Under the pieces are notes generated by a model. The model did no database searches. It worked only from the letters and a program-made list of their open reading frames with translations, and was not told the DNA's origin. The position numbers were made by a program, and so were the translations under genes. A DNA stretch of 64,000 nucleotides from Glandiceps talaboti (taxonomy: Eukaryota; Hemichordata; Enteropneusta; Spengelidae): the NCBI RefSeq assembly GCF_964340395.1, contig NC_135563.1, positions 12,716,651 to 12,780,650 of the forward strand, read 5' to 3'. The number at the start of each line of letters is the position of its first letter. Position 1 is the first letter of the stretch. Shown in pieces: positions 1-17,062 of the stretch.

Positions 1-2087
1 TTTTGGATTGTTGTTTATTTCTATGAATTCTTTACACACTGCTTTAGACATATTTAGAAAATAATATAGTATAGTATAGAGACGTATCCAAACATGCAGA
101 CGTCACCTAGTGCCATATGCGTATTTAATAGGGTATTTCGCATAAACTAGTACATGTAACGCTATATGTACTAAAAAGACATCATGTAGGCCCTTTATCA
201 AGACACAGACACTCCAAGGAAACTACATGGAGTATGTGGTAAAACTACGGTAACACTAAAATCGGGGGTGGATAACCTTTAGTTAATAAAATTCCCGATG
301 GTTTCCATGTTTCAAGTTATCACACTCGTGAATGTCGCCTGCAGCTGTTGCTCGGATTCCATGGTAACAGTGAATAGTTGGTAGCTTACAGCAAAGCTCT
401 TGTGTAGTGTTGTAAACGTGGGGCATACATTAAAGACACGAAATATCTAAATTTACAAAAATGTAATACTTTACCGAAAACTAAATGCAGGCAGGCAGGC
501 ATATGTGCTTGGCTAAACATGCAATGCCATGCGTCTTCTTCTTAGGGCTACCTCTAATAATTACTGATTTTTTCCTGACCCGACCAACCCTATATATTTC
601 TTCAACCTTGCAAAATGATGGAAAAAATCTACATCCTATACAGCAAGACTTGAACAAATCTCAAAATCACTGATTGTTATGTCCGCCCAGCATCGCGTGT
701 CTCGTATAATATTATCCTTCAGTGCTGAAATATTGGGAACTTTAATAACGCAATTAATGGTTTATAAAAGTTTCCTTCTGACTTGAATTGTTATTTCTAC
801 GTCATTCAGACTGTACGATTACCAATTGAAAGTATCACCAATATTTATACATACACATATTTTATTCTTAAACTTTTTTTTTGAAAATGAAAACTGTTAT
901 AATATCCGAAAATGAAACATGGCGCTTTCATGAGATATTATCTAATTACCCAGTGGTAAATACGTAGTTAAATGTATCATCTACATCCTGAGGTTTCACG
1001 AAGTTCCATCCTATAGTGTTTATTGTATTACAATACCTTAACTTCTAGAATATGAGCATTTGGATTTTCTACGAAACTAACATATACTCAAAAGGTCGAA
1101 TATCACTGTCAACATCTATATTACTTGATGCCTAGCCTCAGCCGGTCATCAAAGCAATAGGTAGTGGAGATACAGTTAAGACGTTATTGCGCAAAAGAGA
1201 CAATGTGATTAAAATATAAATGGGAAATGTACGTCACGCAAAAATAGCAGCTAACAGTAAAGTTTTCAAAATGTTTAAGTAAGTCCGTTATAATTACGTA
1301 AAGGATGGCATTCGTGTAACAATTTATATTACTATGTAGATTAAAACATTCATTTCAATGAAACTGTAAATTAAAGGCACGCTGCACTGCTGTATAATCA
1401 CGCAGAACTCTGAAACTACATTCTATAAACCCAACGGATTAATTTGACACCTACATAGGTTTACAGCCACATCTTTTTCAATAACACCCATTTTTTGGCC
1501 CATATGTTAGATATGAAATCTTTACTGGCGACAGATTGTCCTATGATTTTGAGACATCTGCTTCACCAAGACTCAAGAGAATATTAAACGGTTTAGAAAT
1601 GACTTCAATAAATCGGTTGAATGGGCTCTTGTATTTATACACAAATAGATTCGTTGATAGACATATGTAAAATGTGACGACTTTGTACATTTCATAAGCC
1701 ATTTACAAATCGAAAGCATTCGTACACGAACTCATAGGGACCTCTTGAAATTGCGCTCAAAATCCGTTCATTGTTTATCGTATCCGATCCGATAAATATA
1801 AATGCCCCGAAGACTTGCAGTTGACTAAAATAAAGAAGTGGTCAAATATTTGTCCTCGGTCCAGATTATTTAAACAACTTAACAGCAATAACAAATAACA
1901 TAATCAAAATATGACGTCACTGTTGATAAGATGGTAGCATCACTGGCATGTATCTGGGCAAAAAAGGTATCATTTATCGCTGAATTTTAGGAGCGTTACA
2001 GTACAAGGTACATAATTTCCTTCTGACATTGTCATTTATAAGGCATTCCAACTGCTAAAAGTATGATTATGAATTGATAGTATCCCA
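1..2087. other. Gene-free AT-rich sequence
   Basis: Only short unassigned reading frames. Contains one full CRE (1912-1919). No tandem array or recognisable coding relic seen. Confidence 0.5.
1912..1919. promoter_or_regulatory. Full CRE palindrome TGACGTCA
   Basis: Exact match to the CREB/ATF consensus. Others lie at 2500-2507, 7784-7791, 28688-28695 and 62530-62537. Function unknown; no promoter is recognisable nearby. Confidence 0.3.
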
Positions 2088-2143
2088 AGAGAGAGAGAGA
2101 GCATGAGAGAGAAAGAGAAAGAGAGACAGACAGACTGACTGAC

Positions 2144-2176
<33 letters not shown>

Positions 2177-2196
2177 CACACACACACACAGACAGA
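2088..2196. repeat. Compound microsatellite (GA)n-(CAGA)n-(CA)n
   Basis: About 110 bp of purine-rich GA with interruptions, then CAGA/GATA tetranucleotides, then CA dinucleotides. The reverse-strand frame through it encodes only Ser/Leu/Val/Cys runs and is not a gene. Confidence 0.95.
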
Positions 2197-2498
2197 GTGT
2201 GTGCTACCCTTCTTTACGCTTAACAAAATCACCAGAATCCTTTAAATTGAGACAGTAGAAGACAATCCGTCCATACCTATCTCATTTCAAGGATGTTTGT
2301 TAAAGCACACGTCGACGGTTTTTGTTAATCCTCTAATCTTTAATCTGTGTTTATATACAATACTGTAAAATCTAAAATGTTTTAAACAGCCTGTATTCTA
2401 ACAGAAGAAAAATCCCCAAATTTTAATTTTATATATGATTTAGCATAATTGTAATTTCTGTGATATCTTGTCAGATTACTCAGAAAGTGGGGTTTAAC

Positions 2499-2508
2499 AT
2501 GACGTCAT
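2499..2508. promoter_or_regulatory. 10-bp CRE/ATF palindrome ATGACGTCAT
   Basis: Perfect extended bZIP palindrome, about 590 bp from another full CRE at 1912. Sequence match only. Confidence 0.3.
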
Positions 2509-2723
2509 AGGTTATAAGATTTTCTCCTTACATTCTTACCAGTAAGCCTTCGTCTGCCGATGGTAATTTATAAAATTCCCCTTGAAGTAACAGTCTTCGA
2601 AATCGGTTGTGAGCATTTATCTCTGGCCCATTCTTTGAACTAGACTGTCAGATGTACATCATGCTGCCATTAAGGTAGTGATATTTGGTCCTAAAGAACA
2701 TCTTTGGTTTTTGCAATTTTGCA

Positions 2724-2764
2724 AAACAGGCTTTAAATGTATGAAGTACATTTAAAGCCTGTTT
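2724..2764. repeat. Perfect 18-bp-arm stem-loop
   Basis: The arm AAACAGGCTTTAAATGTA (2724-2741) is exactly reverse-complemented at 2747-2764, with a 5-nt loop TGAAG. It could be a small foldback relic or a structured RNA element. It sits in gene-free sequence 280 bp before the LINE fragment. Confidence 0.8.
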
Positions 2765-3044
2765 GATATGGACTGGATTTGTGACCTTGTCACGTCTTAA
2801 TGGAGTTTGGTGTCATGTTTTCTTCTTTTGAACTTTAATAGTCTAAGATTACAAAAAATATTAGCAGCGGGCTGTTAATACTGCCTTGCAGCCGTAAAAC
2901 GCTATTCATATCATACGACTTCGTCTGTGGGCAGGTCGTGGCTTACTCTGTGTTCTTTAGCTTAGATGCACAAATAATAATAAAACTAATTTCTTCTGGG
3001 TATTCCGTCAAAGCGTCCTTGTCTGCAAGGTCGACTGACAGACA

Positions 3045-3227
3045 ATGGTTTTATTAGTCAGAGTATTTCATTGGAATGACTTACCTGAATGTGTTATTGA
3101 AGCCAAGACTGTGTGTGACTTTAAAATTAGACTTGATCAGCATAAGAACAAAAAAGAGGGATTATCTAAGCCTTTGAGGCTTCATTCCCTGTCTTGCCAT
3201 GGAGTCCTCCATGGCAGTCATAGTAAA
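3045..3227 (+). pseudogene. C-terminal fragment of a LINE reverse transcriptase (CR1/L2/jockey-like)
   Basis: A 61-codon open stretch starts with RVFHWNDLPECVIEAKTV and continues CDFKIRLDQHK. The pattern R-V-x-x-W-N-x-L-P-x-x-V-(x)-A-x-T-V-x-x-F-K-x-x-L-D-x-H is the well-known C-terminal tail after the reverse-transcriptase domain of many non-LTR retrotransposons. A stop in the same frame lies three codons upstream (3036-3038), and no reverse-transcriptase core precedes it. This is a 5'-truncated, decayed copy, as expected for target-primed insertions. The initial Met has no significance. The exact clade cannot be told from this tail. Confidence 0.7.
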
Positions 3228-4504
3228 TAGTCAATCAGATTTGTTTCACTAACCACTCGATCACAAGACTTTATTCACTGAACTTCATGCAATCTTTACA
3301 GTAACATTTCGATGAATGTTTGTATTTATGTAAACCAAGTCAACACAATGAGATAGAAGGCATTTTCAAAAGGTTTCTGTACTTGGCTAGACAATGCAGG
3401 TATAAAGAGACGGGGTATTAAAGGGACACCTCCATGCATGATTAGACCATGGAAGTATCACCGGTACCGATCATGATACTTTCATAGTAAGGCAGTTTCA
3501 TTTGAATTTCGGATATCAAGGCTAGCGACTGTCTACGTCATTCACACGTACTAATAAGTACTCACAAGACTAATTATCACCCTCTTTATAGCAACTAGCT
3601 ATTCATTTTCTTTTCACACATCGAAGATAACCTCGCACCAACCATTGAGAGGAAGATTAGTGCGCAAACTGAAGAAAGATGTAAGATTGAACAAATTAAA
3701 GACAATCGATGGCAGATCTAGAATTGTTAGTAAGTTGACTGAAAATGGCCATGAGGTAAAACAAACCTTTAAAAGCCCAGACGATCTGTGTAATGAGTCT
3801 GTAGGTTATATTACTAGTTACCATTGTGATCGTGATTACATAAAATTTCGATTAATACGTATTAACCTATTATTCCTTTTTCTATTCCTCAAAAACATAC
3901 CAATTTAATAGCTATGAAACGGTGTTGCATTTTGAAGCCCATTTTATAAATGCCGTAATGAATGAGTTTCCTTTGTTACACGAATCGCAAGCTATAGCGA
4001 CACACTTTGGGTAAGAGATTATTTCATTTTGCATGTTCAATAAAATATAGCAAAAGCAACTCGTTGATATGGAAGTTAACTATCTACACTCCTCAGCATA
4101 AAAGGCTAGGATGTGACATCGCTATACAGACCACGTCAAAGGACGAGTAAATCTGCGTCGACAGAACAGACAGTATGGCGACAGAACTCTGTTGTGTCGT
4201 CTGCAAACTACATCAATGCAAGATACATGTATGCCGGTCCGTCGATTCATTCGTTGATGCCTAATGTCTCCTGTACATGTGTCTAAGGCTTGGATGAACC
4301 CTTTTATGAAGAGAAGGATACTATGGTCTACTTCCATGCTTATATGAAGTTATTCGCAAAAAATGAATTGCAACCTTCAAAATGCTATCTCAATTCAATC
4401 GGAATTAGAAATCGTAGATTTTGTTTTAATAAACATTCCATGAATATTAATGAAGCATTTGTATTAATCACGATATTCGGTAATTCGGCAATATAATGAA
4501 AAAT
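3228..4504. other. Gene-free stretch with one unassigned open frame (3645-3908, +)
   Basis: The 87-codon plus-strand frame has a Lys/Arg-rich start and a hydrophobic, low-complexity end. I do not recognise it, and it lacks clear splice or family signals. No other structure seen. Confidence 0.3.
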
Positions 4505-5190
4505 GCATGCTTCACAATTCGTATAATTTGGTATATATAGCGCATGTGTTCAATAAAGGTATTGCTGTAGCTGTTAGCATTGAGTCATTCGCAAAATTAC
4601 TTCTTTTCTTTCCAATCAAGCAATGTCTGAAGAATACATGCTCCACATTTCATGTAGTTTGTATATACATTGTACATTGGTGATAACAAACTGCGTGTAT
4701 CCTATAAAGTTTGTTATTGCGTTTAATTGTAATGAGCAATTATGTGCATAATTTATTATTTTCATTAATTATTCAATAGCTTAGTACACAAGATTTATAT
4801 TTAGTAAAATTTGGTACATAAATTGATTATAACATTATGCAAATGTTCGTACAAAGCGCCAAGTGTTGATGTAGCTAATAATTGTATTAATTCATTTGCA
4901 TAAAGAATGATTTTCGATAATTTGGGGCATAACTATAGAATACAACTTTCAAACGTTAAATGTAGTACATGCGTTGGTTATAAGAAAGGGAACATGTCAG
5001 ATTGTATTTTAATGTGTCATTTGCATAATTGATTACTCTTTGTAATTAGGTAATAATATCGTAAGAATGAAAGCTTCAAATGTCTTACAGTTGTGTACAT
5101 ACATTGATGATAACAACGAGCAAAAGCCATGTGCCCTATACATAATTGCTTGAAATTTTGTATTTTCATTAATCATTTGCATAATTTTTG
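4505..5190. repeat. Diverged tandem repeat array carrying four POU octamers
   Basis: Blocks such as TATTTTCATTAAT, ATTTGCATAATT, CATGCTYCACA and TTGRTGATAACAA recur in the same order at irregular spacings of roughly 120-220 bp, suggesting an old degenerate tandem repeat. Exact octamers ATGCAAAT/ATTTGCAT occur at 4837-4844, 4894-4901, 5019-5026 and 5175-5182. Unit borders cannot be fixed by eye. Confidence 0.45.
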
Positions 5191-6670
5191 AAATTACCAA
5201 TTTCGCATATTGATGATGTATGAGCTAATCAATGGCTTGTGTGTTGTCCTTAAGAAAGGCATTCAGTATACATCTGGTCAAACATGAATTGCCTCTGTAA
5301 GTAGAAATCATCATTCATAACTATAAACCCAGAGTCAGACTCTATAAACATTAATTATTGGATTATATTCATGTTAATCATATTTCAATAAATTTTAACT
5401 TAGTTTAGTTTTAATATAAAGAGGTACACCGTGTGATTTTTAGAGTTTCTGACTTCTAATCGCCAAACGGCTTCGTCACTGCAATATTTAACGATACCAG
5501 GAGTTCGCTATATGTTTTCATCTTGTAGGTAGGTCTATCAATTTAGCAATGTTAATAACGACTTGTTTGCTGTTCTAGTATAGTCAATCCAATATCGGAT
5601 TGCTAAAATCTAGTACTGATTTGTTGGATGAAAATATCATCGTCCCGAAACTGCGTGAGTCCGTTTGCTTGACTAGATAAGTACGAACGACTATTGATTA
5701 GTATGGGAAGGTAACATGTTATATTGGCGCTTACTGTGGAGAACTAAAGGTGGGCTGTCTGAAGATGACATGCGGCATTTAGCACATGCATTACTCTTAC
5801 CCAGGGCATTTGTGCGATACCAATAATTGACAATGATTATCTATAATCAAGAAACACGAACTAGGCACGTTTATGGAAAGGCCAACCCAGGTGGTTCACG
5901 ATCTTCAGGCAAGCATGTACGTTTATAAGAAATCAGACTGGTTTTGTCTTGTAGAGATAGAGGTATGCTCATTAAATCACATTTGGGAATTACTTTGGTT
6001 AGAAGAAAGGACATCGAGTACAGCTATTTGCGCAGATAATTGGGCAGAAATAATATATTTGTTACGAACACCGTACATCCTGAAGTCGGTCTATTTGTTT
6101 AATGCACCGTTGGTGTAGTTGAAGGTCAAAGTTTTAGCAAGTACATTAGAACAATGCCAAATTCAATATGTGTAGTTTTATTTTAATATAGACCAGTAGC
6201 ACAGACGTGACGGCTTTCTAGAGTACATTTTGAGAAGCGGTTTCAAACTATTCCTTGAAGTATTACGCAAATACAGTAACTTATTGATGTGTTCTGTGGC
6301 ATGTCACAAATGTATTTTCCGACACTCGGTTGCTTGTGCTGTCAATAGTAAGCCGAGACAGATTAAATGGCTCAATTATTCATTATTCACGTTTTTTGGT
6401 CAATTACTATTCGACATGAAAATCTTGAATAAAATTGTTATCTCGTTATTAAGCAGTGAGAATCTGTGAATATATGAAGCATCCAATTCACTTATCTTCG
6501 TAAATGTGACTGGAGAATTTTCTTATCATAAATTACACGAACGTGTTGTTTTGAGACTGTAAGGTGAAGGAGGATCAAGAGCCCAAGGGTTGTTTTTTTA
6601 ACGAAGAGACAACTTTTACTAATAATCGAACCAAAAGCTGTATACAACTTTCCAAACTCGTTATTTAAAT

Positions 6671-6673
<3 letters not shown>
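5191..6673. other. Gene-free AT-rich sequence
   Basis: Contains two open frames of about 80 codons (5873-6118 and 6230-6469, plus strand) with no recognisable family, motif or splice context. Nothing else seen. Confidence 0.4.

Positions 6674-6674
<1 letters not shown>

Positions 6675-6759
<85 letters not shown>
6675..6759. repeat. (TA)n tract, about 85 bp
   Basis: Uninterrupted AT dinucleotides. First of three (TA)n tracts interleaved with two palindromes. Confidence 0.97.
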
Positions 6760-6760
<1 letters not shown>

Positions 6761-6817
6761 CTCGGTGAGTATCAATCTGCTATAAGACAGTGCTCTATAC
6801 CGCAGTGGCAGAGCGTA

Positions 6818-7108
<291 letters not shown>

Positions 7109-7177
7109 TAATTCAGTGTAAGAGGTAAGTCATAAACTGAAGGAAAAGCGCTCAATACTGAGAAGTAGAGCTGTATT

Positions 7178-12139
<4,962 letters not shown>

Positions 12140-13042
12140 CTATTATATTATACCAGTATATTGATGGTGGAAATCGAGGGATCTGATTGGTCTAGACATC
12201 GAACTAGCGCGTCTAAAACGAGTGATAATGCACTGCTGGTACGATAATGCACTGCTGGCACGCGTCCAAATTTTGTTCGTCTACGAGCGTTGAGTTGTAG
12301 TCCGCCGTGATACTGATAGTGAACTCTTCGAATTGTCAGAGGAGGATTTTCTCTCAATGAGACAATATTTTATGAGAAATTATGAAGGAAATTTCGAAAG
12401 CAACCCAGTCATCGCGTTTTTGTTCAAATCATCGCCTACTAGATGTACTTACTACTAAGGTCAAGGTGCTAGGCATGCACGAGATCGGTCCCAGCCTCGG
12501 CGCGGCTGGAGTGGAAACATTGGTGAGCTGTCCTGTCCTGTCATAAAAATGAAGCAAGTGAAAGAGGTTACACTGGCCGACTTACCATTAATCTAAATAG
12601 AAATTTGTCTGGGATCCTGTCCTAGAGTATCAGTCATCAATCCGAGAGGGAAATCCTCAAACCCGAAAATCTGCTGAGGTAACTTCCAGTAATATAAATA
12701 CATTGTAAATATCAACCTGTCTATCACTTCACCGAGTCACGAATTCGGCCGGGAGCGATCGAATAAACCACTTCAAGTTTATACCTTGAGTCAAACAGGT
12801 TGTTTATTCATCACTGTGCACTTTTAATGAGCCGATCAATGTACAGATTATCCCTAGAGACGACGAGCAGATAAAATAAATCCAGTCGCTGCACGACGTT
12901 CACATTGAGGCCAAGATCAGCTGTCTTGAAAAGCAGCGTTATTGTTATGCAAATTAGACACAGAGGCGCATACTATGAAATGAGAAAACGTTAGTTCTTA
13001 TCTTGTTTCCGATATTATCAATATACTAGTATAATATAATAG
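12140..13042. mobile_element. About 900-bp candidate non-autonomous element with 26-bp terminal inverted repeats
   Basis: The left end CTATTATATTATACCAGTAT (12140 onward) is the reverse complement of the right end 13017-13042 at 25 of 26 positions. The inside is GC-richer than its surroundings (for example around 12500-12525) and carries a 19-bp tandem pair at 12224-12242/12243-12261 (GATAATGCACTGCTGG core). No transposase frame is present. Target-site duplications are unclear because the right end merges into the next foldback element. A MITE-like element is the best reading; chance inverted AT-rich ends are less likely given the length. Confidence 0.5.
12224..12261. repeat. 19-bp tandem duplication
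   Basis: Two adjacent copies of a unit starting GATAATGCACTGCTGG, differing at one base (GGT versus GGC). Lies within the 12140-13042 element. Confidence 0.85.
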
Positions 13043-13183
13043 CGATAAACCACCCCCTGGGGAAGGTATACCAAGAGGTTTTGACCAGTGAACGAAATAT
13101 ATGCACGAGCGATAGCGAGTGCATATATTGAGTTCACTGGTCAAAACCTCTTGGTATACCATCCCCAGGGGGTGGTTTATTGC
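13041..13183. mobile_element. 143-bp foldback element
   Basis: The arms start AGCRATAAACCACCCCCTGG and continue through GGTATACCAAGAGGTTTTGACCAG. Left 13041-13093 and right 13131-13183 pair over 53 bp with two mismatches. The spacer itself contains a second inverted pair (AATATATGCAC / GTGCATATATT), so the whole unit can fold into one long hairpin. No coding capacity. It resembles a foldback-type MITE and touches the right end of the 12140-13042 element. Confidence 0.85.
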
Positions 13184-14280
13184 TTAAATATAACATAACG
13201 GTAGATGTGATGGAATTGAAAACATATTTATGTAAATGACAATCACATTAAGGTAAAAAGTATTGCTTGTAAATGTGTTATTACGATTACAATATTATGA
13301 AATGACAATAATATATGCTATGAATATGACTTTATAACATTCAACCCAAAATCACTGTTAACGTTCCATGTCCATCTGTATATACACAATTGAATTCATC
13401 TTTAATATGCTTAAAGGAACTTTTAATGGTATTAATTTTACCCACCTCTAGTTACTTAACCAATTAAGGCACAAATAACATCTATTCCAAGCTACTGGTT
13501 GACAAATACACCGATTTAAAAATTGAAAAGGTGTATGCGAAATTATGTACTAACTCCACTTAACTAATAGAAGCTGTTATGAATATATAATGTGAATAAA
13601 ACATGTTAACCAAAGATATGATATTGGCATGTCTCTCCCTTCCAATCTAACCAAAGTGCTGATATGTTTACAATATTGTTGTAATACATGCAGGAAATAT
13701 TAAGACACATTTTTTCATGACCCCCATTTGTACACTTTTGTAGAATAAAAGGAATATTGATACATAAACAAAATACGTTGTCTGTAGTGAACTTCGTAGT
13801 CACGGATTTAGTGCTGTTGAGTTATAAATTCAATACCACGTACGATTTCTGAAAAGGTTCTCAATGGAAACTAGGAGCGAATGTCGAGACTAGCACTTGC
13901 CGCGTAATGGCTGTCCAGGTAGCAGATGGATTCAAACGTCGAGTCTTGGTGAACGAGACATAATAATCAGGTGTATAGATTTATGCCCAATAATGATAAA
14001 CAGTATGCATATTATAACTTCATCAATTATTTTATATCCAGCAGGAGTAATCCGATTATAACTCCAATATTCCGGATAAAACAATGTTACTCTCATAACT
14101 TTGTTGTTGTTTCTGCAAGAGTCAGTGTTGACACTAGTAAGGTGTTAAATTTCTTATTTTACAGATCGAAACTTAAAAACAAATAGTTTGCAATTAAACA
14201 ACTATTATAATCGAAATATAATGAAGCAAACTGTGTTGAGTATATTACTCATAGTTTTCGTCTGCCTTGTAGTGTCACAT
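13184..14280. other. Receptor 3' flank / probable 3' UTR
   Basis: Downstream of the receptor stop on the minus strand. No canonical AATAAA was found by eye close to the stop; a variant AATAAG lies at about 14153-14160, and the next clear AATAAA on this strand is inside the foldback element at about 13.18 kb. The 3' UTR end is therefore undefined. No other coding signal was seen. Confidence 0.3.
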
Positions 14281-15215
14281 TCAGCATTTTGTTCCCTGTG
14301 ATGCGTTTCTAAGACTGCTCGTCGGTCCCGTGACCCTTGATATTGATGTGAAAGTTGGACCTCGTCTTATCCTCTGCACCGATGACCTACGTCTAAACCC
14401 AAGAACGCCCAGAAAGGCTATTTTAAATTTGGTTGACATTATGTTATAAATGACAGGATTGATAGCAGAATTTAGATAAAACATAACTCGACAAAAGGTT
14501 ATCAAGGAAAGTAAACCAGTGATTCCCATACTTGGCACAGTATTTTCTTTTCTGAACACAAGCCACAGAGAAACAACTCGTTGAGGTAAAAGACAAATAA
14601 AGAATAAAGTAACAACTGCGATTAGCATAGATACTGCCCTCCTACGAGCTAGGATATTCGAAGATTCTCTCATCCCATCATCTTCAGACAAACTGCTCTT
14701 GCCAGGGGTAGGCGAATGCCGTATAATCGCCATTAGGCGTAGGGCCCTCATAGCGTCTTGATTATTTTCAAACTTTATTTTCCTGCCGCGAATGTTACCA
14801 TTAGCATACATTGTTCGTTCAGTTGGTTGATGAGCTGGCTCACTGAATCGGAGAGTAATGGCGATCTTTCCGTAAAGTACGGCAAGGATTACCATCGGCA
14901 CAAAGAAAAACACAACGGCTGATATGATGATGTAGACTTCTGAAGGTGTCCCTTCTACAAATGTTCCACACGCGTATTTCACAGTGTTGTCACTATCAAG
15001 ATAAGGCAGGTATCGCGCCATAAATACATACGGAAGGCTTGCTGATGTCGATATTGCCCATATTGACACGCAGATTTTTAAAGTGCGATCAGAGGTGCAG
15101 GTGTATTGAGCCTTCAGAGGGTGACAGATAGCTATGTAGCGTTCCATTGCTATGGCGACCAACGTCAGAACAGATGCCTGTTCGGTCGAATGTTCCAGAA
15201 ATGGTACTAGCTTAC
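14281..15215 (-). CDS. TRH-receptor-like class A GPCR, coding exon 2 (residues 126-436 and stop)
   Basis: Second and last coding exon. The acceptor is a pyrimidine-rich tract ending CACACAG before GTAAGCTAG; it restores Cys126 and reads K-L-V-P-F-L-E. TM3 ends in ERY (E150-R151-Y152), followed by IAICHPLKAQ, whose PLKAQ-plus-CT continuation is characteristic of TRH receptors. TM4 has W178; C208 in ECL2 would pair with C126. TM5 has P232 and LYGKI. ICL3 spans about 246-315. TM6 has C333-L-L-P336, so position 6.48 is Leu rather than the usual Trp. TM7 is FYLNSAINPVIYN (NPxxY at 378-382), again TRH-receptor-like, followed by helix 8. The 45-residue tail is Ser/Thr- and Arg-rich, with a basophilic kinase site RRRSS (400-404). 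It ends with TGA at 14281-14283. The total of 436 residues suits the family. Growth-hormone-secretagogue, neuromedin-U or another peptide receptor is the main alternative. Confidence 0.95.
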
Positions 15216-15696
15216 CTGTGTGTATGAAACAGACAAAACATATAAAGGAAATTGTAATTGAAGAAAATGACCGTGTCTCTTAAACTCTATAGCGCCCCCC
15301 CCCCGAAAAAAAGAAAAGATTATGGTGAATAAATACATATGTTTAATCAGGTATAAGTAAATTGCCAAAAAGAATATAGCAACTTTGGAATTGAAATTAG
15401 TCCAACAATGACAGTGCCAAGGTATTATGTAATCAACGTCGACCTTGTCTTCAATTTGATATAAGCAAATATATATAAAAAGTACACGGTCATAATGAAG
15501 TAGACGTTTATTTAACGGATATATGTCAGACTCAATTAGTAGAGTCCACTCGTGCCAACAGAAAAATACATATTGATATGGCTTCCTATCGATTATTTAG
15601 AGGTACTCAGAAGTCACATGACGCACATCTCACTAACAGAAACCAATATCAAATGTAAAATTATATTCCATCGTACTGTACGCATCAAGAATAACA

Positions 15697-15827
<131 letters not shown>

Positions 15828-16520
15828 AATTACGTTTATCTACTGAATTAACGCATTAGCAAAACGTAAGTCAAAAAACAACATTTCAATCCCGACATGC
15901 TATTACACTGAGAGAAGCAACTTTAATATTATCGAATTACTGTATTGCAGGTGGTCAGATAGTGGTGTTGAATGGCAAACTGTGGGGGCAATAAGATGCC
16001 ATATAGTTGGACATGTCAGCATTTTAGGAGAATGGCTTGGAAGAAGGCTACAGAAAAATTTATCCCTTACTCTCTTGTGTACATACACAACGACACATAC
16101 ATAATATGACAGAGACAGTCTCAGACATAGACAAACACACACACTGTATACTTGTTCTGTTTATACATGTTCAAATGAAACTGCTTAATACATGCACATA
16201 CTATTACGCCTTAAAACGACTAATAAATTAAGAACGTTCTCAACATATGAGACGTATTCTATAAGAGTCATATTACTTTGTAACTAGTACTCACGTTATT
16301 GCCTCTTTGACCTTATAGATAACCAGTCTTAGGTTACAAACCAAAATAGACATTTGAAACATTCACAACATTCAACAATGATGCACCGTATCGAGACGTT
16401 CATCATGTAGCTACCGCAGATGAGTTCATCAATATTTTAACCTATTGGGGATGTCACAGATTGTATGTCATCTGCCAGTAAATCTCGCATTTAAATTGAT
16501 TTTTACACACGTGAACAGTT

Positions 16521-16565
<45 letters not shown>

Positions 16566-16566
16566 C
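16521..16566. repeat. (AATC)n microsatellite
   Basis: About eleven AATC units with one variant. An opposite-strand GATT run lies at 16797-16814, roughly 230 bp away. Confidence 0.95.
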
Positions 16567-16659
16567 ACTTACTGAAAGAAATTCTCTTTGCGAATATTCT
16601 TCTTGTCATTATCTATACCGATCTCAGTTTGTGAATATCCGCTACAATATCACCCAATC

Positions 16660-16660
<1 letters not shown>

Positions 16661-16701
<41 letters not shown>
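16661..16701. repeat. (TTG)n microsatellite
   Basis: About thirteen perfect GTT/TTG units. Confidence 0.95.
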
Positions 16702-16796
16702 CAAATAAATATGCCTTGTTTTGATATTAATATTGTTGCTCAATATTCGCTATAACCACTGGTACCATCACGGGGTGAAGCGAGCAAGTATTTGAT

Positions 16797-16814
16797 CGAT
16801 TGATTGATTGATTA
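16797..16814. repeat. Short (GATT)n microsatellite
   Basis: Four GATT units after GATC, in inverted orientation relative to the (AATC)n at 16521. Confidence 0.8.
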
Positions 16815-17062
16815 TTAGGTTGAATGATTAATTTTAGTGTTGAAATAAATCTTATTTTGTGTGTGATATTGATCAATTGACTCACTGACTTTGTGGTGAT
16901 ATAAAACTTTTTACTCTTTTCTCTCTTTCAGCTGTATATAATTCATTCTTCATTGACTAAATAAAGGCATCTTGCCCATTCTTCTCCTCAAATCTAAATT
17001 AAAACACCCATAATCTTACAATTGCCAAGAGAGGAGTTACATTATTAACATGGTGCTTTATC

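Noticed and set aside
14281-15162. Reading the second receptor exon as an intronless 293-residue gene starting in TM3
   Set aside because: It would lack TM1, TM2 and the TM3 cysteine, and its first codon is TTG; a consensus acceptor at 15216 joins it in frame to the exon at 39129-39504.
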